NCBI RefSeq assembly: GCF_012103215.1
Contig: NZ_JAAVNE010000007.1
Coordinates: 62,001-126,000 of the forward strand
Direction of reading: 5' to 3'
Origin: Falsiroseomonas selenitidurans
Lineage (GTDB): Bacteria; Pseudomonadota; Alphaproteobacteria; Acetobacterales; Acetobacteraceae
DNA: 64,000 nucleotides
A model generated the notes under the pieces. That model was not told where the DNA came from. It saw nothing but the letters and a program-made list of their open reading frames with translations, and did no database searches. Made by a program: the position numbers and the translations under genes. This document shows positions 55,701-62,858 of this stretch, piece by piece (positions within the stretch are counted from its first letter, which is position 1; each line of letters begins with the position of its first letter).

Positions 55701-55876
55701 CCCCGCGGCAGCGGCAGATCCTGGACCGGGTGATCGCCGGCTCGCCCAGCAAGGTCATCGCGGCGGAGCTGCGGCTGAACCAGCGCACGGTGGAAAACCA
55801 TCGCGCCGCGATCATGGCCAAGCTCGGCGTGCGGTCCTTGCCGGAGCTGATCCGCAAGGTGGTCTCGGTGGCATGA
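52733..55876 (+). CDS. Hybrid histidine kinase fused to two receiver domains and a LuxR-type HTH, with degenerate CheB-like N-terminus
   Basis: About 1047 residues. Order: a CheB methylesterase-like domain (about 25-170) without the GAS-x-GG serine motif; a PAS-like region; HisKA with His463 in AAASHDLRQPLQSMS; HATPase with NLVSNALKYTRRG and GLGLGLAIARRLADLLG; receiver 1 with Asp743 (IITDFNLPG); receiver 2 with Asp901 (VLVDAVMPAMDG); and a FixJ/LuxR HTH near 985-1045 (LTPRQRQIL, RTVENHRAAIMAKLGV). Sensor and DNA-binding output are therefore one protein. The start could be ATG 52733, ATG 52763 or a TTG at 52691. The 240-base AT-richer gap upstream must hold its promoter. No signal or membrane helix is seen. 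Confidence 0.9.
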   Translation: MKRDEGGGLWMAGAGHGEATSGVRQEDDRVALVVLAGGTRACAALLARLPAADGLPAILVLPGELAAETMRAALATAAPMPVLLAEAGMVLRRNRIHLVPRGLGLAARQDRLEAAPGGSVEDLMGAVARRGAATGVLLEGAEPAAVAALVALKRAGGRLLVQAPPEGAPGAGAPGADAVLTAPEIAAVLAAAQPMPPASRPDAEPVPGTAAWQVLDGIAALVLDEALAIRFFTPGARALLRLAPGAVGRPLADLAPLSKDPALLDDARAVLDGAAEEVRDVPGPGGAWFLRRIRATGQGLVVSYAEVTALRRAGEAAEAARLHLEAILRAIRLPLVVLDPGRRILQANPRFIALFGGIEPGAPLPPTLAAALRGTPALDAVLAAAPGAPEAVEDCVVEVMLPRAGPRILQLAASRLPGAPPKALLTMKDITERARLAERLEGARAAAEQADRDKSRFLAAASHDLRQPLQSMSMLHGLLAAKASDPAMLKLIGRLDETIDAMSGILDALLDINQMEAGRIHAAVAPVPLGALLASLDREFAEVARAAGLGWRLVPSDAVVLTDARLLRQILRNLVSNALKYTRRGRILVGCRRAGAMLRIEVWDTGIGIPATQTQKVFEEFHQINNPARARSLGLGLGLAIARRLADLLGHRIGVRSREQVGSVFHIDVPLTGGAEAQGPGHQTRMAEPWTASRILVIEDDPAVGDAVLMLLQQAGYEVMLAGDGAQAIAMAAQSPPALIITDFNLPGAFNGAELTLQLRQLLHTPPAAIILTGDTSAGALRAIRLLDVAHVPKPVRADDLLARVRRLLPAAAEPPPRETLFRAPAAGEQPAPAALEEAQAPAPRPAAGRDRVFIVDDDAVLRRVVAEWLGANGWQVETFGSAEAFLKADAPGRRGCVLVDAVMPAMDGIALLEALRPHARRLPAIMVTGHGDVRMAVQAMAAGATDFIEKPMLREDLLRSIHRAMALIADQAGEVAARAEMAGRLARLTPRQRQILDRVIAGSPSKVIAAELRLNQRTVENHRAAIMAKLGVRSLPELIRKVVSVA

Positions 55877-55964
55877 AGACGGTGGCATGAAGACGGGGGC
55901 GTGAAGGCGGCCCGGGCCTCCGCCCGGCGCGCCCCGGCTGCGGTCCGCGCCCGCGCCGGGCCGG

Positions 55965-56489
55965 CTATTCCGGCGCGGGCGCGGCGCCGGGCGCGGCCAG
56001 CGGCTGGCCACGCGCCACGGCCCGCGCGAAGGCCATCAGCGCGTGGCGCCGCCGCGGATCGTTGATGGTGGAGAACACCTGCACCAGCTCCACCAGCTCA
56101 TCCGTCGCGCCGTCGGTGAAATCCACCAGGGTTTCGCTGCGCGGCGCGGCGGTGCCGACCAGCACTTCCGGCCGCACGCCCAGCGCCGTGGCGATGCCGA
56201 GCAGGCGGCTGGTGGCGATGCGCGTTGCGCCTGTCTCGTAGCGATGGAACTGCGCGCCGGTGACGCCGACGATGTCGGCGATCTCCTTCTGCGTGCGTCC
56301 GGCGGCGCGGCGCAGCTCCTTGATGCGGCCGCCGACGGAAGCGTCGGCGGAGGTGGGCGAGCGATTGCCGACCGCAACGGACGGCGGGGGGGACTCGATC
56401 GCGGTCTCCGCCCCGGCCAGGCCCTGGGGTCTCACGTCCATGGCGGCGGCCCGGGGGATGACGGGGATCGTCTTGGTCATGCCGTGCAT
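55965..56489 (-). CDS. XRE-family helix-turn-helix regulator
   Basis: A 174-residue protein. About 50 disordered residues precede an XRE HTH at about 52-108 (GGRIKELRRAAGRTQKEIAD, VGVTGAQFHRYETG, LLGIATALGVRPEVL). A short C-terminal helical tail (DELVELVQVFSTINDPRRRH) resembles other alphaproteobacterial HTH_3 regulators. GAGGA seven bases before ATG 56489 supports the start. It converges with the hybrid kinase gene and has the carbohydrate-binding protein gene upstream on the same strand. No operator was identified. Confidence 0.88.
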   Translation of the reverse strand: MHGMTKTIPVIPRAAAMDVRPQGLAGAETAIESPPPSVAVGNRSPTSADASVGGRIKELRRAAGRTQKEIADIVGVTGAQFHRYETGATRIATSRLLGIATALGVRPEVLVGTAAPRSETLVDFTDGATDELVELVQVFSTINDPRRRHALMAFARAVARGQPLAAPGAAPAPE

Positions 56490-56696
56490 AATTGGGTCCT
56501 CGGACGTTGGCGGCGGCCCGTGCCGCCGCTGGTCGCTGGCGCAGAAGCGTCTCACCGGGGAAGCCGGTTCCCGCATGCTGATGGCAGGGACACCCGTTTG
56601 GGCATCGATGCCAGAAGCCGCGGCGCTTGCACCGGCCTACAGGGATTTGCACCCCCGTGGCAGGACCGGAAAATACTCACGTAAAGAACAGCGTCA

Positions 56697-56729
56697 GGCG
56701 GCGCGCAGGGCATGACCCCGCGCGCCGCC
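56697..56729 (-). terminator. Strong hairpin after the large carbohydrate-binding protein gene
   Basis: GGCGGCGCGC and GCGCGCCGCC form a 10-bp stem, and inner GGG/CCC adds three more pairs around a CATGA loop. It lies 25 bases beyond the stop codon at 56755 on the minus strand. A weak T-rich run (TTCTTT) follows some ten bases later. Confidence 0.65.
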
Positions 56730-56754
56730 CATGGTCCTGTCTCGTCAGGCTTGC

Positions 56755-57780
56755 TCAGAACTGCAGAAAGACGTCGCCGTTGCTCATCAGGGCGGCATGG
56801 CCCGCCACCGCGTCGCCATTGAGCGAGAGTTCGTCAACGTACAGGTTCCGGTCCTTCGCGGCGCTGCCGCCCCAGGCATCGTTCAGGAAGCGGATGCCAA
56901 GCACGTGATCGCCGGCGTCGAAATCGCCGAGGATCTCGTAGCGCTCGCCATGGCCCGTGGCGTGCGAGACGTGCGCGGCCTGCCGGCCGCCGATGGCGAC
57001 GCCGTCGAGGTAGAGCTGGAACTCCGCATTGCCGTTCCAGGCATCCTGCGAGACCTCGAAGGCCAGCACGTCCGGCCCGCGGCCGAGCTGCACCGCGGCC
57101 GTCGGGGTTTCCTGGCCGAAGCCGAACTCGGCGGTGCCGTTGCTCTTCAGCGTGCCGCTGCGGTGCAGGTCGGCGCCGTTGAGCGAGACGGAGTCGACAT
57201 ACAGGTTGCGGTCCTTCGCCGCGCCGCCGCCCCAGGCATCGTTCAGGAAGGTCACGCCGAGCGTGTGCCGGCCGTCGAAATCGCCTGCCACCTCGATGAG
57301 CTGGGTCTGGCCCTGGCCATGCTGCGCGGTGGCGTTGCGGACGCCGCCCTGGACCACGCCGTCGACCGTGATGGTGTACTGCGCGTGGCCGTTCCAGCTG
57401 TCGCCGGAGATGCCGATGGTCAGCACATCCTGCTGCGGCGAGACGACCGGCGCCGGCGTGGACAGCGCGCCATCAATGGTGAAGTCGACCTTGCCGTTGG
57501 CGTTCATGAACCGGGTGTGGCCGGTGCCGGTGCCATTCACCAGCACGTCCTCGACGTACAGATTGCGGTCCTTCGTCGCGCTGCCGCCCCAGGCGTCGTT
57601 GGTGAACCGCACCGTGACCACATGGTCGATGCCGGCGGTGAACCTGCCGAGCTCCACGATCTCGCCGCCCGCCGCGTGCTGGACGTCGATGGTGCCCTGG
57701 AACACCTGCTTGCCGTCGACGAGGACCACCGCGTTGGGGTCGCCCTTCCAGCTCTCGGCACCCAGCCTCACCGCCAGCGA
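56755..57780 (-). repeat. Three tandem coding repeats of about 119 codons (CBM60-like modules)
   Basis: Each unit reads roughly SWxGxAxxxLxxDG...GxF/DxxxHxxxVxFxNDAWGGxAxKDRNLYVxxxxxNG. Copies lie near 57780-57450, 57450-57110 and 57110-56755. Modules 2 and 3 share long near-identical DNA around the NDAWGG segment, while module 1 is more diverged, suggesting a recent duplication of 2 and 3. Confidence 0.85.
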
Positions 57781-59910
57781 GACCAGCTCGGCAGGCGGGG
57801 GCGCGGGGGGCGGCGCCGGCGCGGGTTCCGGCGTCGGTTCCGGTGCGGGCGTCGGCGCCGGGGCTGGGGCAGGGGTTGGGGCGGGGGCGGGCGTTGGCAG
57901 CGGGGCGCCGATCAGCTCCGGCATCGGGTCGTAGCCCGACTTGTCCGGTGCGGCGATCGCATAGGTCGGGTTCTTCGCGTAGTCGGCGGTCTTGGTGAAG
58001 GGCGGCGCCGTCGCCAGCACGCGCTGGTAGGCGTCGCGCGCCTCGGCGGAGCCGGTCAGCTCCCAGATCCCGCCGAGCGTCGCCAGCGCCAGCTGCGCGT
58101 AGTCGCCATTGCTTTTCGCCCAGCCCTGCTCGCCATTGCTCCAGCCCTGCGCTTCGGTCTTCGCGCCCATCTCCTCCCACGTCGTGTAGAGGCGGCCGGT
58201 GGCGGGGTCGCTGATGGCGATGAGGTAGGCGGCGCCGTCGCGCAGGTCGAAGCCTTCATCCGCCGCGTTGAAGCGGCCGACCAGGAAGTTGGACTGCCAT
58301 TCCAGGAAGGTCAGCGCATCGGCATTGCCGGCCCGCGCCGCGGCCAGGGCGGTGGAGGCGAAGTAGTCCTGCTGCCAGGGGGGCAGCGCGCCCTTGATGC
58401 CGTAATCGCCGGGCACCCAGCCATGTGCCTCGCCCTGCTGCGCGGTCCATTCCGGGATCTTGGAGACCAGCCACTTCCAGTTCGATTCGGAGGCGGCCTG
58501 GAAGAAGGCCTTTTCCTTGCTGCCATCAGGGCTGAGCTCGGCCGCCGCGTCCACCTGACGCAGGGCCCAGGCGGCGCTGCGCACCTGCATGCCGTTCACC
58601 ACCAGGTCGGTGGCATCCAGCCGGTAGGCCGGCCAAGCGGTCATGATGCTCCAGGAGGCCTGGGCCTGGAGGTTGTCCAGGATCCAGCGCTCGCCGGTCA
58701 TCAGGTAGGGCACGGAGGACAGGTCGGGCTGGTGCGCCGAGTCCATGGTCCAGCCGGTGGCGCTGTCCACCTGCTGCGTCAGGCCGGTGGATTTGGCGTC
58801 GCCGGGCTTGCCGGTGCCGCCGCGGCCGTCCACCCACAGCTTCGGATAGGCGTCCGTGTTCAGCCAGGTGTCGTTCGCCTCGTCCCAGAAATGCCAGGGC
58901 ACGGCGGCGGCGGCTTCGGCCTGGCCCAGCGCATGGGCCGCGGCGCGGGCATCCTGGCTGATCAGCCAGGCGGTGTTGGATTCCGTGGTGAAGCCGATGT
59001 CGTCGCGCCCGCCCGCGGCCGGCATGTACTTGGTGACATCATTGGCGGCCAGCGGCGCGCCCCAGCCCGCCGCGGCGATTTCCGTGCTGAATTCCTTCAG
59101 CAGGCTGTCATCCAGCTTCAGGCTGAGATCGTAGTTGGCGACCGCGCCGGCATCCTGCATGTGCGCGACGTCGTGGCGGATGTTGAGCCAGCCGGAGCTG
59201 GGCGAGCCGAGGCCCTGGCCGCCATCCTTCGCGGTGGCGGAGAAGCCTTCGTGCCAGGTCTGGTACTGGCCCTGGTCCAGCGTCTCCTTCGCCACCTGCC
59301 TGCCGTCCATGGTGACGGTGGCGGTGTAGGCGGTGCGGCCGCCGCTGGCCTGCATGGCCTGGTCGTTGGCCAGCTGCATGTCCACGGCGAAGCCGCCGCC
59401 CTTGTAGATCGACACGTCGAAGATGCCGCGCATCGAGCCGGGCAGGTCGATCTCGACCCGCGCCTCGGTGGTCAGCGGGCCCTTCTGCCAGAAGCTGGCG
59501 GTGCCGTCCTTCAGCGCGGTGCGCAGCGCGGCGACCACGTCCACCGTCACGTCGGGGCCGGTCGCCATGTCCAGCGCGACGGTGAAGCTGTGGCCGTTCA
59601 GGCCCTTCGCCATGTCCAGCGCGGCCGGGGCAGAGGCCGGGGCCGCGGCCGCCTTCAGCACCATGTCGTAGCTGGCGCCGGCGGCGAGCGCGGGGCGGTC
59701 CACCGCCAGCACCGCCATCTTCACGGAGCCGTCCTCGTAGCGGGACTTCACGTCCATCTGGACCGGCAGGGTGGTGCTGCCATGCAGCACCGTCACCGTG
59801 GAGCCGGCCGGAATCTCACCTTTCTGGAAGGTTTCGCCAAACGTGGCCACACCGGCCGCGAGCGGCGCCGTGCCGGCGTTCTGGAAGACCAAATCGTGGG
59901 TTGAGCTCAT
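56755..59910 (-). CDS. Large modular carbohydrate-active protein with three CBM60-like modules
   Basis: A 1051-residue protein. The N-terminal beta-rich part (DLVFQNAGTAPLAAGVATFG, VQMDVKSRYEDGSVKMAVLA) resembles RIFT-barrel domains of polysaccharide lyase-like enzymes. A central helical catalytic-like region follows (AWPAYRLDATDLVVNGMQVR, TTWEEMGAKTEAQGW, to about 640). A Pro/Ala/Glu linker covers about 671-709. Three repeats then each contain NDAWGGxAxKDRNLYV (about 773, 892, 1010), matching calcium-dependent xylan-binding CBM60/CBM36 types. No Sec signal and no RTX repeats are seen, so the export route is unclear. ATG 59910 has GGAGAG nine bases upstream. Confidence 0.75.
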   Translation of the reverse strand: MSSTHDLVFQNAGTAPLAAGVATFGETFQKGEIPAGSTVTVLHGSTTLPVQMDVKSRYEDGSVKMAVLAVDRPALAAGASYDMVLKAAAAPASAPAALDMAKGLNGHSFTVALDMATGPDVTVDVVAALRTALKDGTASFWQKGPLTTEARVEIDLPGSMRGIFDVSIYKGGGFAVDMQLANDQAMQASGGRTAYTATVTMDGRQVAKETLDQGQYQTWHEGFSATAKDGGQGLGSPSSGWLNIRHDVAHMQDAGAVANYDLSLKLDDSLLKEFSTEIAAAGWGAPLAANDVTKYMPAAGGRDDIGFTTESNTAWLISQDARAAAHALGQAEAAAAVPWHFWDEANDTWLNTDAYPKLWVDGRGGTGKPGDAKSTGLTQQVDSATGWTMDSAHQPDLSSVPYLMTGERWILDNLQAQASWSIMTAWPAYRLDATDLVVNGMQVRSAAWALRQVDAAAELSPDGSKEKAFFQAASESNWKWLVSKIPEWTAQQGEAHGWVPGDYGIKGALPPWQQDYFASTALAAARAGNADALTFLEWQSNFLVGRFNAADEGFDLRDGAAYLIAISDPATGRLYTTWEEMGAKTEAQGWSNGEQGWAKSNGDYAQLALATLGGIWELTGSAEARDAYQRVLATAPPFTKTADYAKNPTYAIAAPDKSGYDPMPELIGAPLPTPAPAPTPAPAPAPTPAPEPTPEPAPAPPPAPPPAELVSLAVRLGAESWKGDPNAVVLVDGKQVFQGTIDVQHAAGGEIVELGRFTAGIDHVVTVRFTNDAWGGSATKDRNLYVEDVLVNGTGTGHTRFMNANGKVDFTIDGALSTPAPVVSPQQDVLTIGISGDSWNGHAQYTITVDGVVQGGVRNATAQHGQGQTQLIEVAGDFDGRHTLGVTFLNDAWGGGAAKDRNLYVDSVSLNGADLHRSGTLKSNGTAEFGFGQETPTAAVQLGRGPDVLAFEVSQDAWNGNAEFQLYLDGVAIGGRQAAHVSHATGHGERYEILGDFDAGDHVLGIRFLNDAWGGSAAKDRNLYVDELSLNGDAVAGHAALMSNGDVFLQF

Positions 59911-59994
59911 TGGAAGCAACTCTCCAAGAGGGTGCCGGACGGGCCCCGCGTAACCGGAAGTTGCATCATATTCGCGCGAAGTTTGATGAAGATC

Positions 59995-60022
59995 ACTACA
60001 GGAATAGCCCGCTTGCTGTAAA
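59995..60022 (-). promoter_or_regulatory. Possible sigma-70 promoter of the CBM60-like gene
   Basis: On the minus strand TTTACA (60022-60017) and TGTAGT (60000-59995) are 16 bases apart, about 85 bases before ATG 59910. The -35 matches five of six consensus bases and the -10 four of six, in an AT-rich setting. Confidence 0.3.
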
Positions 60023-60051
60023 GTAAAGTCACCTACCGCCTATCACGGCCA

Positions 60052-60205
60052 TTTGTGGCGGAAAACTGTAAGGAAACGTTTGTAACCAGACAGGTATCAA
60101 CTGCAACCATGCGTGGTAGCACCACGCCGGTTCCATAGTTTCTCCACCAAAACCGCCGCAGTTACATGGCGATTTCTGAAGGCATTTGTGGCGGTGTTTG
60201 TGGCG
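60052..60205. repeat. Three TTTGTGGCG direct repeats upstream of the CBM60-like gene
   Basis: Copies at 60052-60060, 60185-60193 and 60197-60205; the last two are 12 bases apart, about one helical turn. A loosely inverted version (CACCAAAACCGCC) lies near 60145. Spacing suits a regulator bound on one face of the DNA. Confidence 0.45.
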
Positions 60206-60483
60206 AGGTGATGGCTGGCCCGGGAATCAGAGACCGTTTGAAAATGCCGCCGGACTGACCCGCCGGTGTTCTCGAGGGGTCTCTCAAGCCCGGTCCTGCA
60301 GAGTTGCCCGGCGCGCCTGACGCGCGGTGGCATCCTCGTGGCTGTGGATCACCGGGACGCGGCCGGCACGGGGCCGCCGGCGCGGGGCGAACCGGCTGGC
60401 CGTCCCGCCGCCGGCCGGGAAGTCTGAAGGGGGTGGGCCGGGCGCTTCGGCGCGCCCCGGTCAGGCCATGATGCGCGCGCCGG

Positions 60484-61674
60484 TCAGGCCGGGGTGGCCT
60501 GGCCCTCGATCAGCGCGGCATAGGTCTGGAACATCGTCTCCTCGCCGAAATCCAGCACGGCGCGGGACCGGTTGGCGGCGCCGATGGCGCGGCGGCGGCC
60601 CGGATCCTCCAGCAGCCCGGACAACGCCTGGGCATAGGCGGCATCGTCCAGCGGGGTGACGAAGGGCCCGTTCTCCCGCGTCACCATCTCCGCCACGTCG
60701 CCGACATCGGTGGCCGCCACCGCCAGGCCGGTGCCCATCGCCTCCAGCACCGAGAAGGGCATCTGTTCGGTGTCGGAGGTCAGGGCAAACAGGTCGAAGC
60801 CGCGATAGGCGGCGGCCGGGTCCGGCACATGGCCGGCGAAGGTCACCTGCGCGGCGATGCCCAGATGCTGGGCCAGGGCTTCCAGCCGGCCGCGCTCCGG
60901 CCCATCGCCCACCAGCACCAGGTGGAAGCGGATGCGCCGCCGCGCCACCAGCGCCGCGGCGCGCAGCAGGCGGTCCAGCGCCTTTTCCGGCCGCAACGCG
61001 GCGACGGTGCCGATCACCGGCGTGCCATCCGCCGGCGCCAGCACCGCCACCGGCCCGTCCGGGCGGAAGCGGTTCAGGTCCAGCCCGTTGGGCACGTAGT
61101 GCAGCCGCGCCGGCGGCAGCCGCCAGGTGTCGCGCGCCATCCGCAGCAAGGTGAGGGAGGGCAGCACCACCGCGCTGCGGCCAAGTGCCACGCGGCGCGC
61201 CAGCACGCGGCGACGAAACTGCGCCTGCGCCTCCTCCGGCCCGAAGCCGTCCTCGATATGCAGGTGCCGCAGCCCGGGCAGGGCGCGCTGGGCGATCGCC
61301 CAGTCCATGCTGCCCCAATTGCCGGTCACCAGCGCATCCGGCTTCAGGTGGCGCAGCAGCGCCTGGATGCGCCAGAGCCGCCCGGGCAGGCCGCCGCCGC
61401 CGGCGGGCGGGTCCAGCAGTGTCAGCGGCACCTGCGGGCCGATCCGCTCCTCGCAGGCGGCGTTGCCGTCCAGCGCCACCACCACATGCCGCCAGCGGGC
61501 GCGGAAGCGGTTGGCGAGCGCGGCAAAGCGCACCTGCGCGCCGCCCACGGCGAAGCTGGGGAACACATGCATCACCAGCGGCGCGAGGTTCTGCCGCTCC
61601 GCGCCGCGCGCCGTGATGGCGGGCGGCGCGGCGCGCGCGGCGAGATCGGCCGGCGGGGCCAGGCCGGCCCTCAT
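60484..61674 (-). CDS. GT4-family glycosyltransferase
   Basis: A 396-residue GT-B enzyme. It starts its fold with VMHVFPSFAVGGAQVRFAALANRF, then LHIEDGFGPEEAQAQ, ARLHYVPNGLDLNRF, VGDGPERGRLEALA and the donor site FALTSDTEQMPFSVLEAMGTG. SFAVGGAQ at the start is typical of exopolysaccharide GT4 enzymes that take UDP- or GDP-sugars. It is the last visible gene of a minus-strand operon and overlaps the preceding gene by four bases. Confidence 0.92.
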   Translation of the reverse strand: MRAGLAPPADLAARAAPPAITARGAERQNLAPLVMHVFPSFAVGGAQVRFAALANRFRARWRHVVVALDGNAACEERIGPQVPLTLLDPPAGGGGLPGRLWRIQALLRHLKPDALVTGNWGSMDWAIAQRALPGLRHLHIEDGFGPEEAQAQFRRRVLARRVALGRSAVVLPSLTLLRMARDTWRLPPARLHYVPNGLDLNRFRPDGPVAVLAPADGTPVIGTVAALRPEKALDRLLRAAALVARRRIRFHLVLVGDGPERGRLEALAQHLGIAAQVTFAGHVPDPAAAYRGFDLFALTSDTEQMPFSVLEAMGTGLAVAATDVGDVAEMVTRENGPFVTPLDDAAYAQALSGLLEDPGRRRAIGAANRSRAVLDFGEETMFQTYAALIEGQATPA

Positions 61675-62858
61675 GCCGCGGAGCCTGTGGCGAGCCCTGC
61701 GGCGCGGCCTTCCGGGCGGCGCGCCGCGCGCTCCGCCTCCGCGATCGCCACCACCCGGCGGGCATTGCCGGCCCAGGTCAGGTCACGGCGCAGCACCTCC
61801 GCCCGCGCTGCCGTGCCGAGCCGGGCGCGCAGCGCGCCATCCTGCGCCAGCCGCGCCACGGCGGCCCAGAAGCCGGCCGGGTCCGCCGGGTCGAACAGCA
61901 GGGCGGTCTCCCCCTGGTCCAGCACTTCCCGCAGATTGGGCTGGTCCGGCGCGACGATGGCGCGCGCGGCGGCCATGTACTCGAACACCTTCAGCGGCGA
62001 GGCGTAGGGCACCGCGGCCGGCTGCAGGGCGATGTCGAAGCCGGCGACGAGGCGCGGCACCTCCTGGCGCGCCGCCAGCCCGGTGAAGTGCACGCGCTCG
62101 GCGATGCCGAGGTCGCGGGCCAGCTGCTCCAGCCCCGGCCGCGCCGGGCCGTCGCCGACGACGACCAGCGACAGCGGCGTGGCGCCGCGCCAGGCGGCGA
62201 TGCCGTGCAGCGCCTTGTCCAGACCGTGCCAGTCCCGCACGAAGCCGACGAAGCCCAGCACCAGCGGCCGGCCGGTCTCGGGCGGTGGCGGGGCAGGGTC
62301 CGGAAATTCGTCGGGGTGGATGCCGTTCGGCACCACGGTGATGCGCCCGGCGGGCACCCCGGCGGCGGCGATGCGCCCGGCCAGCACCGCGGTCACCGGC
62401 AGCACGCGGTCGGCACCGCGCCAGGCGAAGCGCTCGATCCAGGCGGAGAGCCGCGGCAGGCCAAGCCCGCCGAAGCGGGCGCGTTCCTCGGCCAGCGGGG
62501 CGTTCACCTCCAGCAGCAGCGGCACGCCGCGGGCGCGCGCCACCAGGCGGCCGGCCACGTGGTACAAATTGGCGCGTTCATAGATCACCTCCGGCCGGAA
62601 CTGCCCGGCGGCGCGGTGCAGGCGCCAGGTGGCGGGCACCGCATAGGCGATCTCCGCCAGCGCCTGCGCCCATGCCGGCAGCAGTCGGCGCAGCCGCGCC
62701 AGGCCGCGGCTTTCGTCGCCCAGCGCCGCGGTGTCGTAGCCGGCGGGGCCGACCACCCGCACCACATGCCCGGCGGCGCGAAGCGCGTCCACCATGGCGT
62801 CCAGATGCACGCCCTGCCCATCGCGGGAGCGGATGCGGTGGCTGTAGAGAATCCTCAT
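61671..62858 (-). CDS. GT4-family glycosyltransferase
   Basis: A 395-residue enzyme beginning MRILYSHRIRSRDGQGVHLD, with VIYERANLYHVAGRLVARAR, ITVVPNGIHPDEF, LGFVGFVRDWHGLDKALHGI, VVGDGPARPGLEQLA and the donor motif VPYASPLKVFEYMAAARAIVAP. I chose ATG 62858, which overlaps the upstream stop by four bases as elsewhere in the operon; ATG 62867 would add three residues. It likely builds part of an exopolysaccharide. Confidence 0.92.
   Translation of the reverse strand: MRILYSHRIRSRDGQGVHLDAMVDALRAAGHVVRVVGPAGYDTAALGDESRGLARLRRLLPAWAQALAEIAYAVPATWRLHRAAGQFRPEVIYERANLYHVAGRLVARARGVPLLLEVNAPLAEERARFGGLGLPRLSAWIERFAWRGADRVLPVTAVLAGRIAAAGVPAGRITVVPNGIHPDEFPDPAPPPPETGRPLVLGFVGFVRDWHGLDKALHGIAAWRGATPLSLVVVGDGPARPGLEQLARDLGIAERVHFTGLAARQEVPRLVAGFDIALQPAAVPYASPLKVFEYMAAARAIVAPDQPNLREVLDQGETALLFDPADPAGFWAAVARLAQDGALRARLGTAARAEVLRRDLTWAGNARRVVAIAEAERAARRPEGRAAGLATGSAA

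Larger units (their letters stand above)
59911..60483. other. 573-base AT-richer intergenic region
   Basis: This gap lies between the start of the CBM60-like gene and the end of a glycosyltransferase gene, and is less GC-rich than anything else here. It holds a possible minus-strand promoter (59995-60022), three TTTGTGGCG repeats, an AAACGTTT palindrome (60074-60081) and no convincing ORF. The 78-codon reading at 60097-60333 has no family features. Confidence 0.6.

Noticed and set aside
56755..57780. Regular repeats considered as a CRISPR array
   Set aside because: Units are about 355 bases, in frame, and encode a conserved NDAWGG protein module, so they are domain duplications.
56731..59904. 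1057-codon open frame on the plus strand opposite the CBM60-like gene
   Set aside because: Composition is Gly/Arg/Val/His-rich with no motif, while the minus-strand reading has clear repeats, a linker and a ribosome site. It is an antisense shadow of high GC.
60097..60333. 78-codon minus-strand ORF in the AT-richer gap
   Set aside because: No Shine-Dalgarno sequence, no motif, and it runs across the direct repeats; probably chance.
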